From Spirochaetaceae bacterium (lineage in GTDB: Bacteria; Spirochaetota; Spirochaetia; Treponematales; Breznakiellaceae), in contig JAISLM010000044.1 of the NCBI GenBank assembly GCA_031290855.1, positions 1-11,830 on the forward strand: a stretch of DNA of 11,830 bases, given 5' to 3'. Position 1 is the first letter of the stretch. Each line of letters opens with the position of its first letter. Of the stretch, positions 1-6,444 are shown one piece after another. The notes below the pieces were generated by a model. It had not been told where the DNA came from. It searched no databases and worked only from the letters and a program-made list of their open reading frames with translations. Both the position numbers and the translations under genes were made by a program.

Positions 1-596
1 AAAGGCCCGTTGGGGGTGCGCGTTACTCACGGGCGGCGCGCGCGTATACTCCGGTTTACGGGCGCCTTTTTTAACGTGTTCGCGGCGGCGTAAGCGCCGT
101 TTTTGAACGCGGGCCGGGGGCAAACAGCCCGGACACGGGGGTAAACGGGCAGCCGGGCGCGTCTTTGGGGGTATGGCGCGGTTGTTTCCCGCGGGCGTTC
201 ATTGCGGGAGCCGGTATTGGTAAAAGCGTTCTTTTTGAAGACGAAAGAATACATACCGGTTTCATCGATCGGACGTCCGCGCTTGCGGCGGGCGAATTCT
301 TCGCGTCCCTTGCTCCGGAACATCCCGATCGCTTTGATATTATGATAGATGACGGCCCGCGTACCGCTGGCGCCGCGGTTTGTCTTTTTGAAAATCCGTT
401 TTCACGTTTGAAGTACCGGGGTTTTTATATGATTGAAGATACGGCGTTCACGGATATAACGCGGTTCAAACCCTGTTTTAAGAATTCCAAATACGCGGGC
501 GGCTTATCGGTAGATTGTATGCTTATGTCAAAACCGGACGAAAATAACAACCTTGTCATCGTTCGCGGGCTTAAAAACCGCCGGTTTATCGGTTAA
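1..596 (+). pseudogene. Decayed class I SAM-dependent methyltransferase, 3' part
   Basis: Bases 75-596 read as one open frame resembling the methyltransferase family whose members carry E-x-G-x-G-T-N-N-P-D, G-K-P-G-A-S-L and G-A-D-I-D motifs. Visible here are FERGPGANSPD, GQPGASL, GAGIGKSVLFEDERI, FDIMIDDGP and GFYMIEDTAF, ending in NNLVIVRG as family members do. The frame is closed upstream by a TAA at 72-74. Bases 1-83 in another frame (KGPLG...THG...GAFFNVF) look like the preceding family segment, so a frameshift near 84-95 is likely. The aspartates of the GADID motif are replaced (GAGIG) and the usual DDG-L-H reads DDGPR, which argues for loss of function. The 5' end lies outside the window. 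An alternative is a functional short protein from the TTG at 165, but that would lack the SAM-binding motif. The family call comes from motif memory, not a search. Confidence 0.6.
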
Positions 597-597
597 T

Positions 598-641
598 AAT
601 GAGCCTCCGCGCGGCAAGCGCGAACCTAAGTTTCGGCGCGG
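598..641 (+). repeat. Dispersed palindromic repeat, truncated copy A
   Basis: This 44-base element starts two bases after the methyltransferase stop codon. It matches the reverse complement of the element at 6445-6499 at 39 of 44 positions. The 3' arm of the outer stem is cut short after the CGCGG at 637-641, next to where IS982 homology ends. The differences include C610, C619 and G638 here against T, T and A in the other copy, so pairing to position 638 is kept in both. Confidence 0.75.
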
Positions 642-657
642 TATTAAACCAGACTTT

Positions 658-960
658 GCGAATAAAGCCGGTGCCCGCCGGCTTCTCCCGCCGAAAGATC
701 CGGGTATAAAGCGCCGGGGGCAGGGCGCCGCAACCCATCAGTTCCACAAACCGGTTGTAACTTACCGGACGGGGGAAATATCCGCCGAGGTGAAACAATA
801 TCACGATAGTCATAACCTCGCTGGGTGTCAGGCGGCTCCGGGGAAACCAGCGCCCGCCCGTACCGGACGGCGGCAGCAAACGGGCCTTGCAATAGCGCTC
901 AAGCCTGGTACAAAAGTCATCGGCATCGCAAAAAATCCGGGTTATACTGTCGTTATCCAT
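658..960 (-). pseudogene. IS982-family transposase, N-terminal remnant
   Basis: The minus-strand frame starting at ATG 960 (MDNDSITRIFCDADDFC) has the IS982-family N-terminus and continues with SRLTPSEVMTIVILFH, VSYNRFVELM, ALYTRIF and GTGFI in family order. The family normally has roughly 20 more residues between the FH-x-x-GY segment and FPxLVSYNRF; here GYFPRPVSYNRF joins them directly, so there is an internal deletion. Homology stops at about residue 100 (base 661), just before the position where the family has its first catalytic aspartate (FIDST). The DDE catalytic core is therefore gone. The remaining frame runs into the repeat at 598-641 and ends at 586 with unrelated sequence. A good Shine-Dalgarno (GGGAGGGG on the minus strand) lies just upstream. 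The fragment cannot transpose on its own. Confidence 0.8.
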
Positions 961-1035
961 AAGAAACCCCTCCCGTTTCCTGTATAATGAGTTGCGTGTT
1001 TATCCCGTTATATCATGTCCGGGCAGGGGTTTCTT
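961..1035 (-). promoter_or_regulatory. Leader stem that could mask the IS982 transposase ribosome-binding site
   Basis: Bases 961-975 (AAGAAACCCCTCCCG) and 1020-1035 (CGGGCAGGGGTTTCTT) are inverted repeats, pairing over 15 bp with one bulged base and a 44-base loop. On the minus strand the start-proximal arm contains the GGGAGGGG ribosome-binding site directly ahead of the ATG at 960, so RNA reading in from outside would fold it away. Known insertion sequences such as IS10 and IS200 use similar structures to limit translation from external transcripts. Function here is inferred from position only. Confidence 0.5.
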
Positions 1036-1091
1036 CTTCCATCGAACTCGCGTTATATAAGGATTTATAATCAACGTAACCCCGGTCAGGC

Positions 1092-1109
1092 CAGGAATTC
1101 AAATTATCA
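1092..1109 (+). repeat. Left terminal inverted repeat of the deleted IS
   Basis: The 18-mer CAGGAATTCAAATTATCA pairs with the reverse complement of 1756-1773 with a single mismatch. The transposase stop codon (TGA on the minus strand, 1107-1109) lies inside this repeat. Confidence 0.8.
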
Positions 1110-1732
1110 CCCATTGGGCTCATCTCCCCAGACAAACAGTATAAAAGCCTGCCAGTCTTCATGCGGAAAACGGCAAAAGGTGTACCTCAATGCACCATAG
1201 AAATTGTCCCGCCGGCCCGCCCGGTTCCGCACTTCCCGGTACTGTTCATCCCCCGGGAACAATACCGTGTGAAACAGAAACGCCAACAGGTTCAACAGGC
1301 AAAAGTTTTCACCGCATGGTTCTGGCCATGCCCAAAGCTGTGTTTCCAGGTTGTATCCGTGGTTCTTAAGCACATTGGCATGACCCGGTACTCGTCCACC
1401 AGCCCCGCTTACTCGGCGATTTCCAGTGTCGATGTGAATATCCCGCTGAACCGCTCAGGCGGTATCCGGTACGGTTGTTCCCGTATCCGGGTATCCGATG
1501 GCAGCGCCGTAACCCCCAATACCGTCTCCGGATTGCTCCGTCCCCGCCGCTCCTTCATCCTCCGCTGGTAATCCGGCATTGACCTGTGCTGAAAGAAAAA
1601 CACCCCGAAGGCGCTTTTCACGAAATCGGCCATCTGCTAACGTTCATTATGCCCGTGCCGCCGCTTGTCCGGCATCCGCCCGCACATCCGTCCAAAATTT
1701 CCCATCAATTTCTTGAATAATTCCCCGCCCAT
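1107..1732 (-). pseudogene. DDE-type transposase remnant with stop codons, deletion and frameshift
   Basis: Reading on the minus strand from ATG 1732, the frame gives MGGELFKKLMGNFGRM...HNER, then an in-frame TAG (1637-1639), then MADFVKSAFGVFFFQH, PDYQRRMKERRGRSN, GVTALPSD and TLEIAE, then TAA (1409-1411), then AGLVDEYRV. From about 1390 the homology jumps in another frame to NVLKNHGYNLE, ENFCLLNLLAFLFHTVL, RRDNFYGALRYTF and DWQAFILFVWGDEP, ending at TGA 1107. These are the start and end of a widespread DDE transposase family recognised by SAFSVFFxQ and LKNxGYxLEHNFGHG. I do not assign an ISfinder family. The whole catalytic middle is missing. The two stops, the deletion and the frameshift show it is dead. 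Confidence 0.75.
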
Positions 1733-1755
1733 GCATTCATTTTGGCACGAAATTT

Positions 1756-1773
1756 TGATACTTTGAATTCCTG
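1756..1773 (-). repeat. Right terminal inverted repeat of the deleted IS
   Basis: This partner of 1092-1109 matches 17 of 18 in inverted orientation. It lies on the transposase start side and 17 bases before the -35 box of the lipoprotein-export cluster promoter. Confidence 0.8.
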
Positions 1774-1790
1774 TTAGGTAACGTGCGGGT

Positions 1791-1818
1791 TTGACAAAGG
1801 CGGAGAAAACGATATAGT
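1791..1818 (+). promoter_or_regulatory. Sigma-70-type promoter of the lipoprotein-export cluster
   Basis: A perfect TTGACA (1791-1796), a 16-base spacer and TATAGT (1813-1818) lie just outside the IS remnant. The expected transcription start near 1825 is only a few bases before the ATG at 1829, so the first message would be almost leaderless. This is the only strong promoter I see upstream of the cluster. Confidence 0.65.
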
Positions 1819-1828
1819 ATGCCTAATT

Positions 1829-2110
1829 ATGAAAAGCAGCGGTATTTGGAAGCGACAGGAAGACGCCGTAGTTCCCGGTCTGATCAGCCTGGTGATGATG
1901 GCCGGCATAATCGCAGCGGCGATGGGAGGCACTATAGTGACGCCCATATTGCAGCATATAGGCGGCGCGGCTTCAGTTCTACCTGCCGAAAGGCGCACCG
2001 GCGGCAGCGAAGACGGGCAGGGCTTTAACGCTGCTTTCGACGGTCCCCGCCCTCATGCTGCCCCGCAAAGCGCCGCCGCAAGCAAAGAACGGGAAATGGA
2101 TAATGGCTGA
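1829..2110 (+). CDS. Small single-TM protein preceding the Lol permease
   Basis: The product is 93 residues and I do not recognise its family. Residues 1-12 are charged (MKSSGIWKRQED), followed by a hydrophobic stretch at about 14-40 (VVPGLISLVMMAGIIAAAMGG...) that fits one membrane helix or an uncleaved signal anchor. A polar tail rich in Ala, Gly, Pro, Glu and Arg follows. The ATG at 1829 sits right after the promoter at 1791-1818, with no evident Shine-Dalgarno. The stop TGA (2108-2110) overlaps the likely permease start at 2103, which suggests translational coupling. By context it could be an accessory to the export complex, but nothing in the sequence shows this. A second overlapping reading frame from 1819 also exists but lacks the membrane segment. 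Moderate confidence that it is translated. Confidence 0.5.
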   Translation: MKSSGIWKRQEDAVVPGLISLVMMAGIIAAAMGGTIVTPILQHIGGAASVLPAERRTGGSEDGQGFNAAFDGPRPHAAPQSAAASKEREMDNG

Positions 2111-3479
2111 CGGTATAATGAAGAAAAACGCGGAAAGCAGCGGGTGGCCGGCCTGGATAGGCTTCGTCGCCTCCAGGTATATAAGGAGGAAAGGTGGGCG
2201 CTCGTCCGCCTCGTCCGTGCTGCCGGTTCTGGGGATAGCGACGGGCGTCCTCGCGCTGACCGTGATAATAGCGGTGATAAACGGCTTCCAACTCGGCTTC
2301 ATCGAAACGATCCTTGAGGTGTCGTCCTACCATATCAGGATAGACAGGTTTCCCGCCGGCAGGACGGACGTGCTGGAACGGCTGGAGAAGCTGGAAGGCG
2401 TCCTGTCAGCCTCCCCGTTCCGGGAGGTCAAGGGGATGCTGAAGCGCAGCGTGGAGGGGAGAACGGGGCGGCCTGAACTCGCCGTCCTGCGGGCGCTGCC
2501 GGCGGACTTCCTTTCGAGGGACAGGGGTCTGGCGGGGAAGATCGAGATCGAGCGGGGCGAAGCGGATATAGCGGGTGAGAGGACGATCCTGCTGGGGACG
2601 GAAGCCGCCGTCCGCGCCGGCATCCGTGTCGGTGACCGCGTCGAGTTCATTTCTATAGCGAACATCCTGCCCGGCGTGGAAGGGGAGGGCGGCGGGACGC
2701 TGTTTACCGTGGCGGGCCTGTTCAGAACCGGCTTTTACGAGTACGACACGGGCTGGGCCTTCGTGAACATAGACGCCGCGACAAAGTACGCGGACGCCGC
2801 GACGTTTACTGTCGGCATCAAGCTTTCGAACCGCTGGAAGCTGGACGAGGCGCTGGGGCGGATAAAGCGCCTCATCTCGGAGGAATGCCTCGCCTCCGGC
2901 GTCGGTGTCGGTACACCGGGAGGGCTGCAGGTTTCAACATGGCGCGACTACAACAAGGCGTTCTTCGGGGCGCTTCGTACCGAAAAGCTGATGATGTTCG
3001 TTCTGGTCGGCCTGATATTTGTCGTCGTCGCTCTGAATATTTTCCAGGGACAGCGCAGGATCGTGCTGGAAAAAAGGGACGAGATCGGCATCCTCCGTTC
3101 CGTCGGCGCGAGCGAGCTTGATATGAGGTGCGTGTTCGCCCTCAACGGCGTGATGATAGGGCTGGCGGGGGCGCTTGGCGGGATGATACCGGCGCTGCTG
3201 ATAGCGACGCACATAAGGCAGTTCTTTACGCTGATCGAGGCGGCGGTAAACTTCGTGCTGGGCTTGGCGGCGCTGGCGGGCGGGGGGAGGCACGAGGGCG
3301 CTTTTTCGGTATTTTCGCCGACCGTCTTCTACATAAAGGAAATCCCGTCCCGGATAATACCGGGCGAGGTCGTGTTGATATTCCTTTTCGGGTTTCTGTC
3401 CGCGTCCCTTGCCGCCTGGCTGGCCTCCGGAAAGGTTTCCGCCATCAAACCGGCGGAAGCCCTCAGAAATGAGCAATGA
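2103..3479 (+). CDS. LolC/LolE-family lipoprotein-release ABC permease (first copy)
   Basis: This is an inner-membrane permease of the LolCDE type, which lifts mature lipoproteins from the inner membrane for delivery toward the outer membrane. From ATG 2103 it has 458 residues, near the family norm. An N-terminal cytosolic segment (WIGFVASRYIRRKGGRSSASS) leads into TM1 (about 39-62, SVLPVLGIATGVLALTVIIAV), then a large periplasmic domain. Three C-terminal helices of FtsX type follow: LMMFVLVGLIFVVVALNIF, GVMIGLAGALGGMIPALLI and IIPGEVVLIFLFGFLSASL. The ERKD-type cytosolic coupling stretch (LEKRDEIGILRSVGAS) precedes the second of these. The frame is open back to ATG 2055, but 2103 overlaps the upstream stop and gives a compact N-terminus; ATG 2118 is also possible. 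LolC versus LolE cannot be decided. The last codons (RNEQ, TGA) run into a repeat. Confidence 0.9.
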   Translation: MADGIMKKNAESSGWPAWIGFVASRYIRRKGGRSSASSVLPVLGIATGVLALTVIIAVINGFQLGFIETILEVSSYHIRIDRFPAGRTDVLERLEKLEGVLSASPFREVKGMLKRSVEGRTGRPELAVLRALPADFLSRDRGLAGKIEIERGEADIAGERTILLGTEAAVRAGIRVGDRVEFISIANILPGVEGEGGGTLFTVAGLFRTGFYEYDTGWAFVNIDAATKYADAATFTVGIKLSNRWKLDEALGRIKRLISEECLASGVGVGTPGGLQVSTWRDYNKAFFGALRTEKLMMFVLVGLIFVVVALNIFQGQRRIVLEKRDEIGILRSVGASELDMRCVFALNGVMIGLAGALGGMIPALLIATHIRQFFTLIEAAVNFVLGLAALAGGGRHEGAFSVFSPTVFYIKEIPSRIIPGEVVLIFLFGFLSASLAAWLASGKVSAIKPAEALRNEQ

Positions 3480-3495
3480 GCCGCCTGCGGCGGCT
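3476..3495 (+). repeat. GC-rich hairpin overlapping the first permease stop codon
   Basis: The stem AGCCGCC (3479-3485) pairs with GGCGGCT (3489-3495) around a TGC loop, preceded by AATG so that the element begins AATGAGCCGCC. Its head resembles those at 598, 3616 and 6446. It has no following T-run, so terminator activity is uncertain. Confidence 0.6.
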
Positions 3496-3615
3496 AATGA
3501 GGAATGAGGGTGTAAGACGGGGGGTCGGCGGCTAACACGGAACTTACCGATCTGCCGGGGTCTGACCCCATCCCGACTTAAATCGTTACCTGGTAATGAT
3601 TTAGAGCAATAGGTG
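3496..3615. other. Intra-cluster spacer with two palindromes
   Basis: No coding sequence is apparent between the first permease and lolD. The spacer contains the palindrome GGGGTCTGACCCC (3557-3569). It also contains a hairpin at 3579-3603: arm TAAATCGTTAC pairs with GTAATGATTTA around CTG, with one G-U pair. AATGAG motifs recur near its start. Confidence 0.6.
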
Positions 3616-3634
3616 ATGAGCCGCCGGAGGCGGC
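3616..3634 (+). repeat. GC-rich hairpin ahead of lolD
   Basis: GCCGCC (3620-3625), GGA, GGCGGC (3629-3634) forms a six-bp stem, preceded by ATGA so it reads ATGAGCCGCC. It is a sibling of the hairpin at 3476-3495. Bases 3635-3700 after it hold no gene that I can support. Confidence 0.6.
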
Positions 3635-3712
3635 GGACAGGGCGCGGGTTTGGGGGACGGGGAGACTTTTTCCCCCTTATGGTAGATGATCGATTAAGAG
3701 TTAGGAGTAAGC

Positions 3713-4405
3713 GTGGAAACTGAAAATATGATTGTCAGGGTGCGGGGGCTCGTTAAGGACTACAGGCAGGCGGGGGAAACGTTGCATATTCTGCGCGGGC
3801 TCGATTTCGCCATCGCGGAGGGGTCGAGCGTTTCGATTACCGGCAGTAGCGGGAGCGGGAAGAGTACGCTTCTCAACATTCTGGGCGGGCTCGACCGCGC
3901 CGATGCGGGCGAGGTGGTAGTCAACTGTAACAGGATCGACGCGCTGGCCGAAAAACATCTGTCGCGGTACAGGCGGAAGAGCGTGGGGCTCGTGTTTCAG
4001 TTTCATTACCTGTTGAATGATTTTACCGCGCTGGAAAACGTGATGTTGCCGGCCTATATTTCCGGCCTTTCCAAAAAGACCGCGCTCGACCGGGCCCGCG
4101 CCCTGCTCGCCGACGTGAATATGGAGGTCCGCGCAAAGCATCTGCCGCAGCAGCTTTCGGGCGGGGAACGCCAGCGCGTGGCTGTGGCCCGAGCTATCGT
4201 CAACGACCCGGCGGTGATACTGGCCGACGAGCCTACCGGTAACCTCGACAGGGAAAATACGGCCCTCGTTACCGGCCTTCTGTACGGCGCGGCGGAGAAA
4301 TGGGGCAAAACCCTAGTCGTTGTGACGCACGACGAGGGTGTCGCCTCCCGCGCCGCCTTCCGCTATGTTCTTGAGGACGGCGTGCTTTCGGAGAATAAAA
4401 ATTAG
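3713..4405 (+). CDS. lolD: LolD, ATPase of the lipoprotein-release ABC transporter
   Basis: This 230-residue ABC ATPase drives the LolCDE-type transporter from the cytosolic face. It shows a Walker A GSSGSGKST (44-52), Q-loop glutamine in LVFQFHYL (Q96), signature LSGGERQRVA (148-157), Walker B VILADEPTGNLD (168-179) and H-loop histidine in VVTHDE (H206). FHYLLNDFTALENVMLP is characteristic of the LolD/MacB-like subgroup. Length is normal for LolD. The GTG at 3713 is preferred because an AGGAG at 3703-3707 lies five bases upstream; the alternative ATG at 3728 is about 20 bases from that site. The stop TAG (4403-4405) overlaps the start of the next permease gene. It lies between two LolC/E permeases, so the three genes probably form one complex. 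Confidence 0.93.
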   Translation: METENMIVRVRGLVKDYRQAGETLHILRGLDFAIAEGSSVSITGSSGSGKSTLLNILGGLDRADAGEVVVNCNRIDALAEKHLSRYRRKSVGLVFQFHYLLNDFTALENVMLPAYISGLSKKTALDRARALLADVNMEVRAKHLPQQLSGGERQRVAVARAIVNDPAVILADEPTGNLDRENTALVTGLLYGAAEKWGKTLVVVTHDEGVASRAAFRYVLEDGVLSENKN

Positions 4406-5669
4406 CCCTCAAATCTTTATCGCGTTCCGTTACCTGATCGGGCGGGGTAACAAGGGAAACCGCTACCTGCTGGGCGCGGCGCTGGGGATCGCGCTCAGCA
4501 TGGTGCCGATCATGGTCACGATGATCGTCGCGGACGGGATGATACGCGGGATCACGGACCGTTTCATCGAGTTGGGGACGGGTCACCTGCAGATATGGCC
4601 CCGCCAGCCTCTCTGGGACGCCTCCGCCCCGGACGCCTTCATGGATACCGCTTCGGCGGCGGACGGCGTTACGGGAGTTTGGCGCGAAATAGACGGTATC
4701 GGGATAATCCTTTCCACAGCGGGCAAGACGGGCGCTTCGATACGGGCCGTCGATCCTTCGTTCTGGCAGGACGAGGGAAGCCGCCGCTACCTCGAAGTGA
4801 CGGACGGTTCGGCCTTGCTCGAAGCGGACAACGAGATACTTCTGGGCGGGGACCTCGCCCGCGAAACGGGGGCCGTCGTCGGCGGCCCGCTCCGCCTGAT
4901 GACGCTGCGCGTTGCCGCCGACGGACGCACGGTACCCCGCACGACGCTGTTCACGGTAAAGGGGATCGTCTCGTCCGGCTATCACGAGTTGGACGCCCTC
5001 TGGTGCATAATCAGTTACGACGCGGGCAGCCGCATCCTGAGCGGGGAAATCTCGCATGACTTCTTTGTCGTGAAGGTGGACGAGCCTTACGACAGGGCGG
5101 ACGTGGCCGCCCTGGAAATCGCGTCCGCCCTGGGCGGCGCGGCGGCGGTTTATACCTGGCGCGAACTGCAAAGCTCTCAGTACAGTTCTTACGAATCGAC
5201 GCGGCAGATGCTGATACTGATAATGGCCCTGATCGTGCTTGTAGCCGCCGTCAACGTGTCCTCAGCCGTGTCGATGCTGGTGATAGAACGGCAGCGCGAC
5301 ATCGCCGTGCTGAAGTCTATAGGCGCAAGCGCCGCCGAAACGCGCCGGATCTTCCTGTTGTGCGGTCTGATGACGGCCCTGGCGGGCGTGATTCCGGGCC
5401 TCGCCCTTGGGCTCGCCCTGGGCTGCAACATCAACGACATGATCCGCGCCCTGGAGACGGTACTGAGCTTCGTTAGCGCGTTGATGCGGGGCGCTCCGGT
5501 AAAGATTCTCGATCCGGGCTTCTACCTGCAAGAAATCCCGGTAATAGTCGACTGGAAGGCCGTCGCGCTGATAGGCTGCCTCACCGTCCTCTGTTCCGTG
5601 GTCTCGTCCTTGTTCTGCGCGGGCCGCGCCGGGAAGAGCCGACCACTCGACCTCTTGCGGAAGTTTTAG
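4401..5669 (+). CDS. LolC/LolE-family lipoprotein-release ABC permease (second copy), ATT start
   Basis: This is the partner permease of the lipoprotein-release complex. It has a cytosolic start (SPQIFIAFRYLIGRGNKGNR), TM1 (LLGAALGIALSMVPIMVTMIV) and a periplasmic domain beginning GHLQIWP. Three C-terminal helices follow: LILIMALIVLVAAVNVSSAV, LLCGLMTALAGVIPGLALGLALG and AVALIGCLTVLCSVVSSLFC. The coupling segment IERQRDIAVLKSIGAS is typical. The frame contains upstream ATG 4365 and a more distant start at 4338. However, family proteins begin just before the FIAxRYL motif, and a GGAG at 4390-4393 lies seven bases before ATT 4401. That ATT overlaps the lolD stop as ATTAG. From there the protein has 422 residues. 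If ATT is not used, ATG 4365 is the fallback and the genes overlap by 41 bases. Confidence 0.88.
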   Translation: MSPQIFIAFRYLIGRGNKGNRYLLGAALGIALSMVPIMVTMIVADGMIRGITDRFIELGTGHLQIWPRQPLWDASAPDAFMDTASAADGVTGVWREIDGIGIILSTAGKTGASIRAVDPSFWQDEGSRRYLEVTDGSALLEADNEILLGGDLARETGAVVGGPLRLMTLRVAADGRTVPRTTLFTVKGIVSSGYHELDALWCIISYDAGSRILSGEISHDFFVVKVDEPYDRADVAALEIASALGGAAAVYTWRELQSSQYSSYESTRQMLILIMALIVLVAAVNVSSAVSMLVIERQRDIAVLKSIGASAAETRRIFLLCGLMTALAGVIPGLALGLALGCNINDMIRALETVLSFVSALMRGAPVKILDPGFYLQEIPVIVDWKAVALIGCLTVLCSVVSSLFCAGRAGKSRPLDLLRKF

Positions 5670-5685
5670 GTCCTGCCTGCGGCCC

Positions 5686-5707
5686 CCGCTTCCGGAAGCC
5701 GGAGCGG
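5686..5707. terminator. Hairpin between convergent genes
   Basis: CCGCTTCCGG (5686-5695) pairs with CCGGAGCGG (5699-5707) around AAG, with one bulged T. It lies in the 41-base gap between the permease stop and the CBS gene stop on the other strand. No clear T-run follows on either side, so it is a candidate bidirectional terminator only. Confidence 0.45.
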
Positions 5708-5710
5708 AGC

Positions 5711-6349
5711 CTAGCGTATGTCCAAAATCTCGGCCTGCGCCCTGTCGAAAACGGCCTTTACCTCGTCAATATTCATGCCTGTGACCTTCATAGTGCCGCC
5801 GCGCTCGTACAGGTAATCGCCTTCCTGGGTAACGAACGAAACGATGTTGCCGCCTTTATCCGCGATAGCGCTGCTCAGTTTGGCGATCTGGCCGGGCTTT
5901 TCCAGCATCACAAAGCTGACCCTGACCCCCGTGTGCCGCACCCCGAAAGCCGTGATGAAGGCCGAGAACAGGTCCTTGACCGTCACGATCCCGACAAGAA
6001 GTTTTCCGCGCATCACCGGAAGACAGCTTATGTTGTTGTCTACGATTGTGCGGGCGGCCTCCTCGATCACCTCGTTTTCGACGGTCGTTATAACCGTCTT
6101 TGTCATCACCTTGTCTATCGTCAGCTTCGACAAAAGGTAGCTGATCTCGTACACGTCGAGGCTGGTTGCGGACGACGGGCCTGCCTTCAGCATATCTTTT
6201 TTCGTCGCGATACCCGCCAAATGACTGTTCTTGTCCAGCACGGGCAGGTGGGAAATTTTTTCCTTGTCCATCAAGCAACGCGCTTCGCTCACGCTCGTTT
6301 CCGTATGGGTATAAACCGGATTTTTTGTCATAACTCGACTAACTATCAT
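5711..6349 (-). CDS. CBS-CBS-ACT domain protein (AcuB-like)
   Basis: The 212-residue soluble protein has two CBS motifs: about 5-55 (VSRVMTKNPVYTHTETSVSEA...HLPVLDKNSHLAGIATKKDML) and about 78-133 (IDKVMTKTVITTVENEVIEEA...LPVMRGKLLVGIVTVKDLF). A C-terminal ACT-like domain covers about 141-205 (RVSFVMLEKPGQIAKLSSAIADKGGNIVSFVTQ). CBS pairs bind adenine nucleotides and ACT domains bind small ligands such as amino acids, so it is probably a ligand sensor. Family members are often named after AcuB of the acetoin genes, but no acetoin genes are nearby and the partner is unknown. The ATG at 6349 is preceded by AAGGAG six bases upstream, which fixes the start. It has its own likely promoter at 6367-6395 and is downstream of atpG on the same strand, separated by 204 bases with a strong hairpin. 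Confidence 0.88.
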   Translation of the reverse strand: MIVSRVMTKNPVYTHTETSVSEARCLMDKEKISHLPVLDKNSHLAGIATKKDMLKAGPSSATSLDVYEISYLLSKLTIDKVMTKTVITTVENEVIEEAARTIVDNNISCLPVMRGKLLVGIVTVKDLFSAFITAFGVRHTGVRVSFVMLEKPGQIAKLSSAIADKGGNIVSFVTQEGDYLYERGGTMKVTGMNIDEVKAVFDRAQAEILDIR

Positions 6350-6366
6350 CGTAGTCTCCTTCTATG

Positions 6367-6395
6367 ATTATCTGGAAAGTTTGATGCGGCACCAA
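6367..6395 (-). promoter_or_regulatory. Candidate promoter of the CBS-ACT gene
   Basis: On the minus strand TTGGTG (6395-6390), 17 bases and GATAAT (6372-6367) lie just upstream of the AAGGAG site. The -10 matches five of six consensus bases and the -35 is weak. Confidence 0.4.
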
Positions 6396-6444
6396 TAAAG
6401 CGGAACGCTACCAGTATAGGCCGTCTCCCGCGGAATGTACAGCG

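Larger units (their letters stand above)
1092..1773 (-). mobile_element. Internally deleted insertion sequence with intact terminal inverted repeats
   Basis: The element is 682 bp and is bounded by CAGGAATTCAAATTATCA (1092-1109) and the reverse complement of CAGGAATTCAAAGTATCA (1756-1773), matching 17 of 18. Inside on the minus strand is a broken transposase keeping only its N-terminal and C-terminal parts. Flanking hexamers TCAGGC (1086-1091) and TTAGGT (1774-1779) agree at only four of six positions, so a target duplication is not established. Intact relatives have a transposase of around 400 or more residues, so most of the interior is missing. It resembles a non-autonomous derivative. Confidence 0.8.

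Noticed and set aside
553..987. 144-codon plus-strand open frame following the methyltransferase
   Set aside because: It is antisense to the IS982 transposase remnant, which has unmistakable family segments on the minus strand.
1086..1779. Target-site duplication flanking the deleted IS
   Set aside because: TCAGGC and TTAGGT match at only four of six positions, which is not convincing.
3557..3569. GGGGTCTGACCCC as an operator
   Set aside because: A single short palindrome with no adjacent promoter or regulator gene is insufficient; it is only noted as part of the spacer.
4269..5171. 300-codon open frame on the minus strand
   Set aside because: It lies antisense to the second permease, whose protein sequence is clearly conserved; the antisense product is Arg/Pro-rich with no recognisable motif, as expected in GC-rich DNA.
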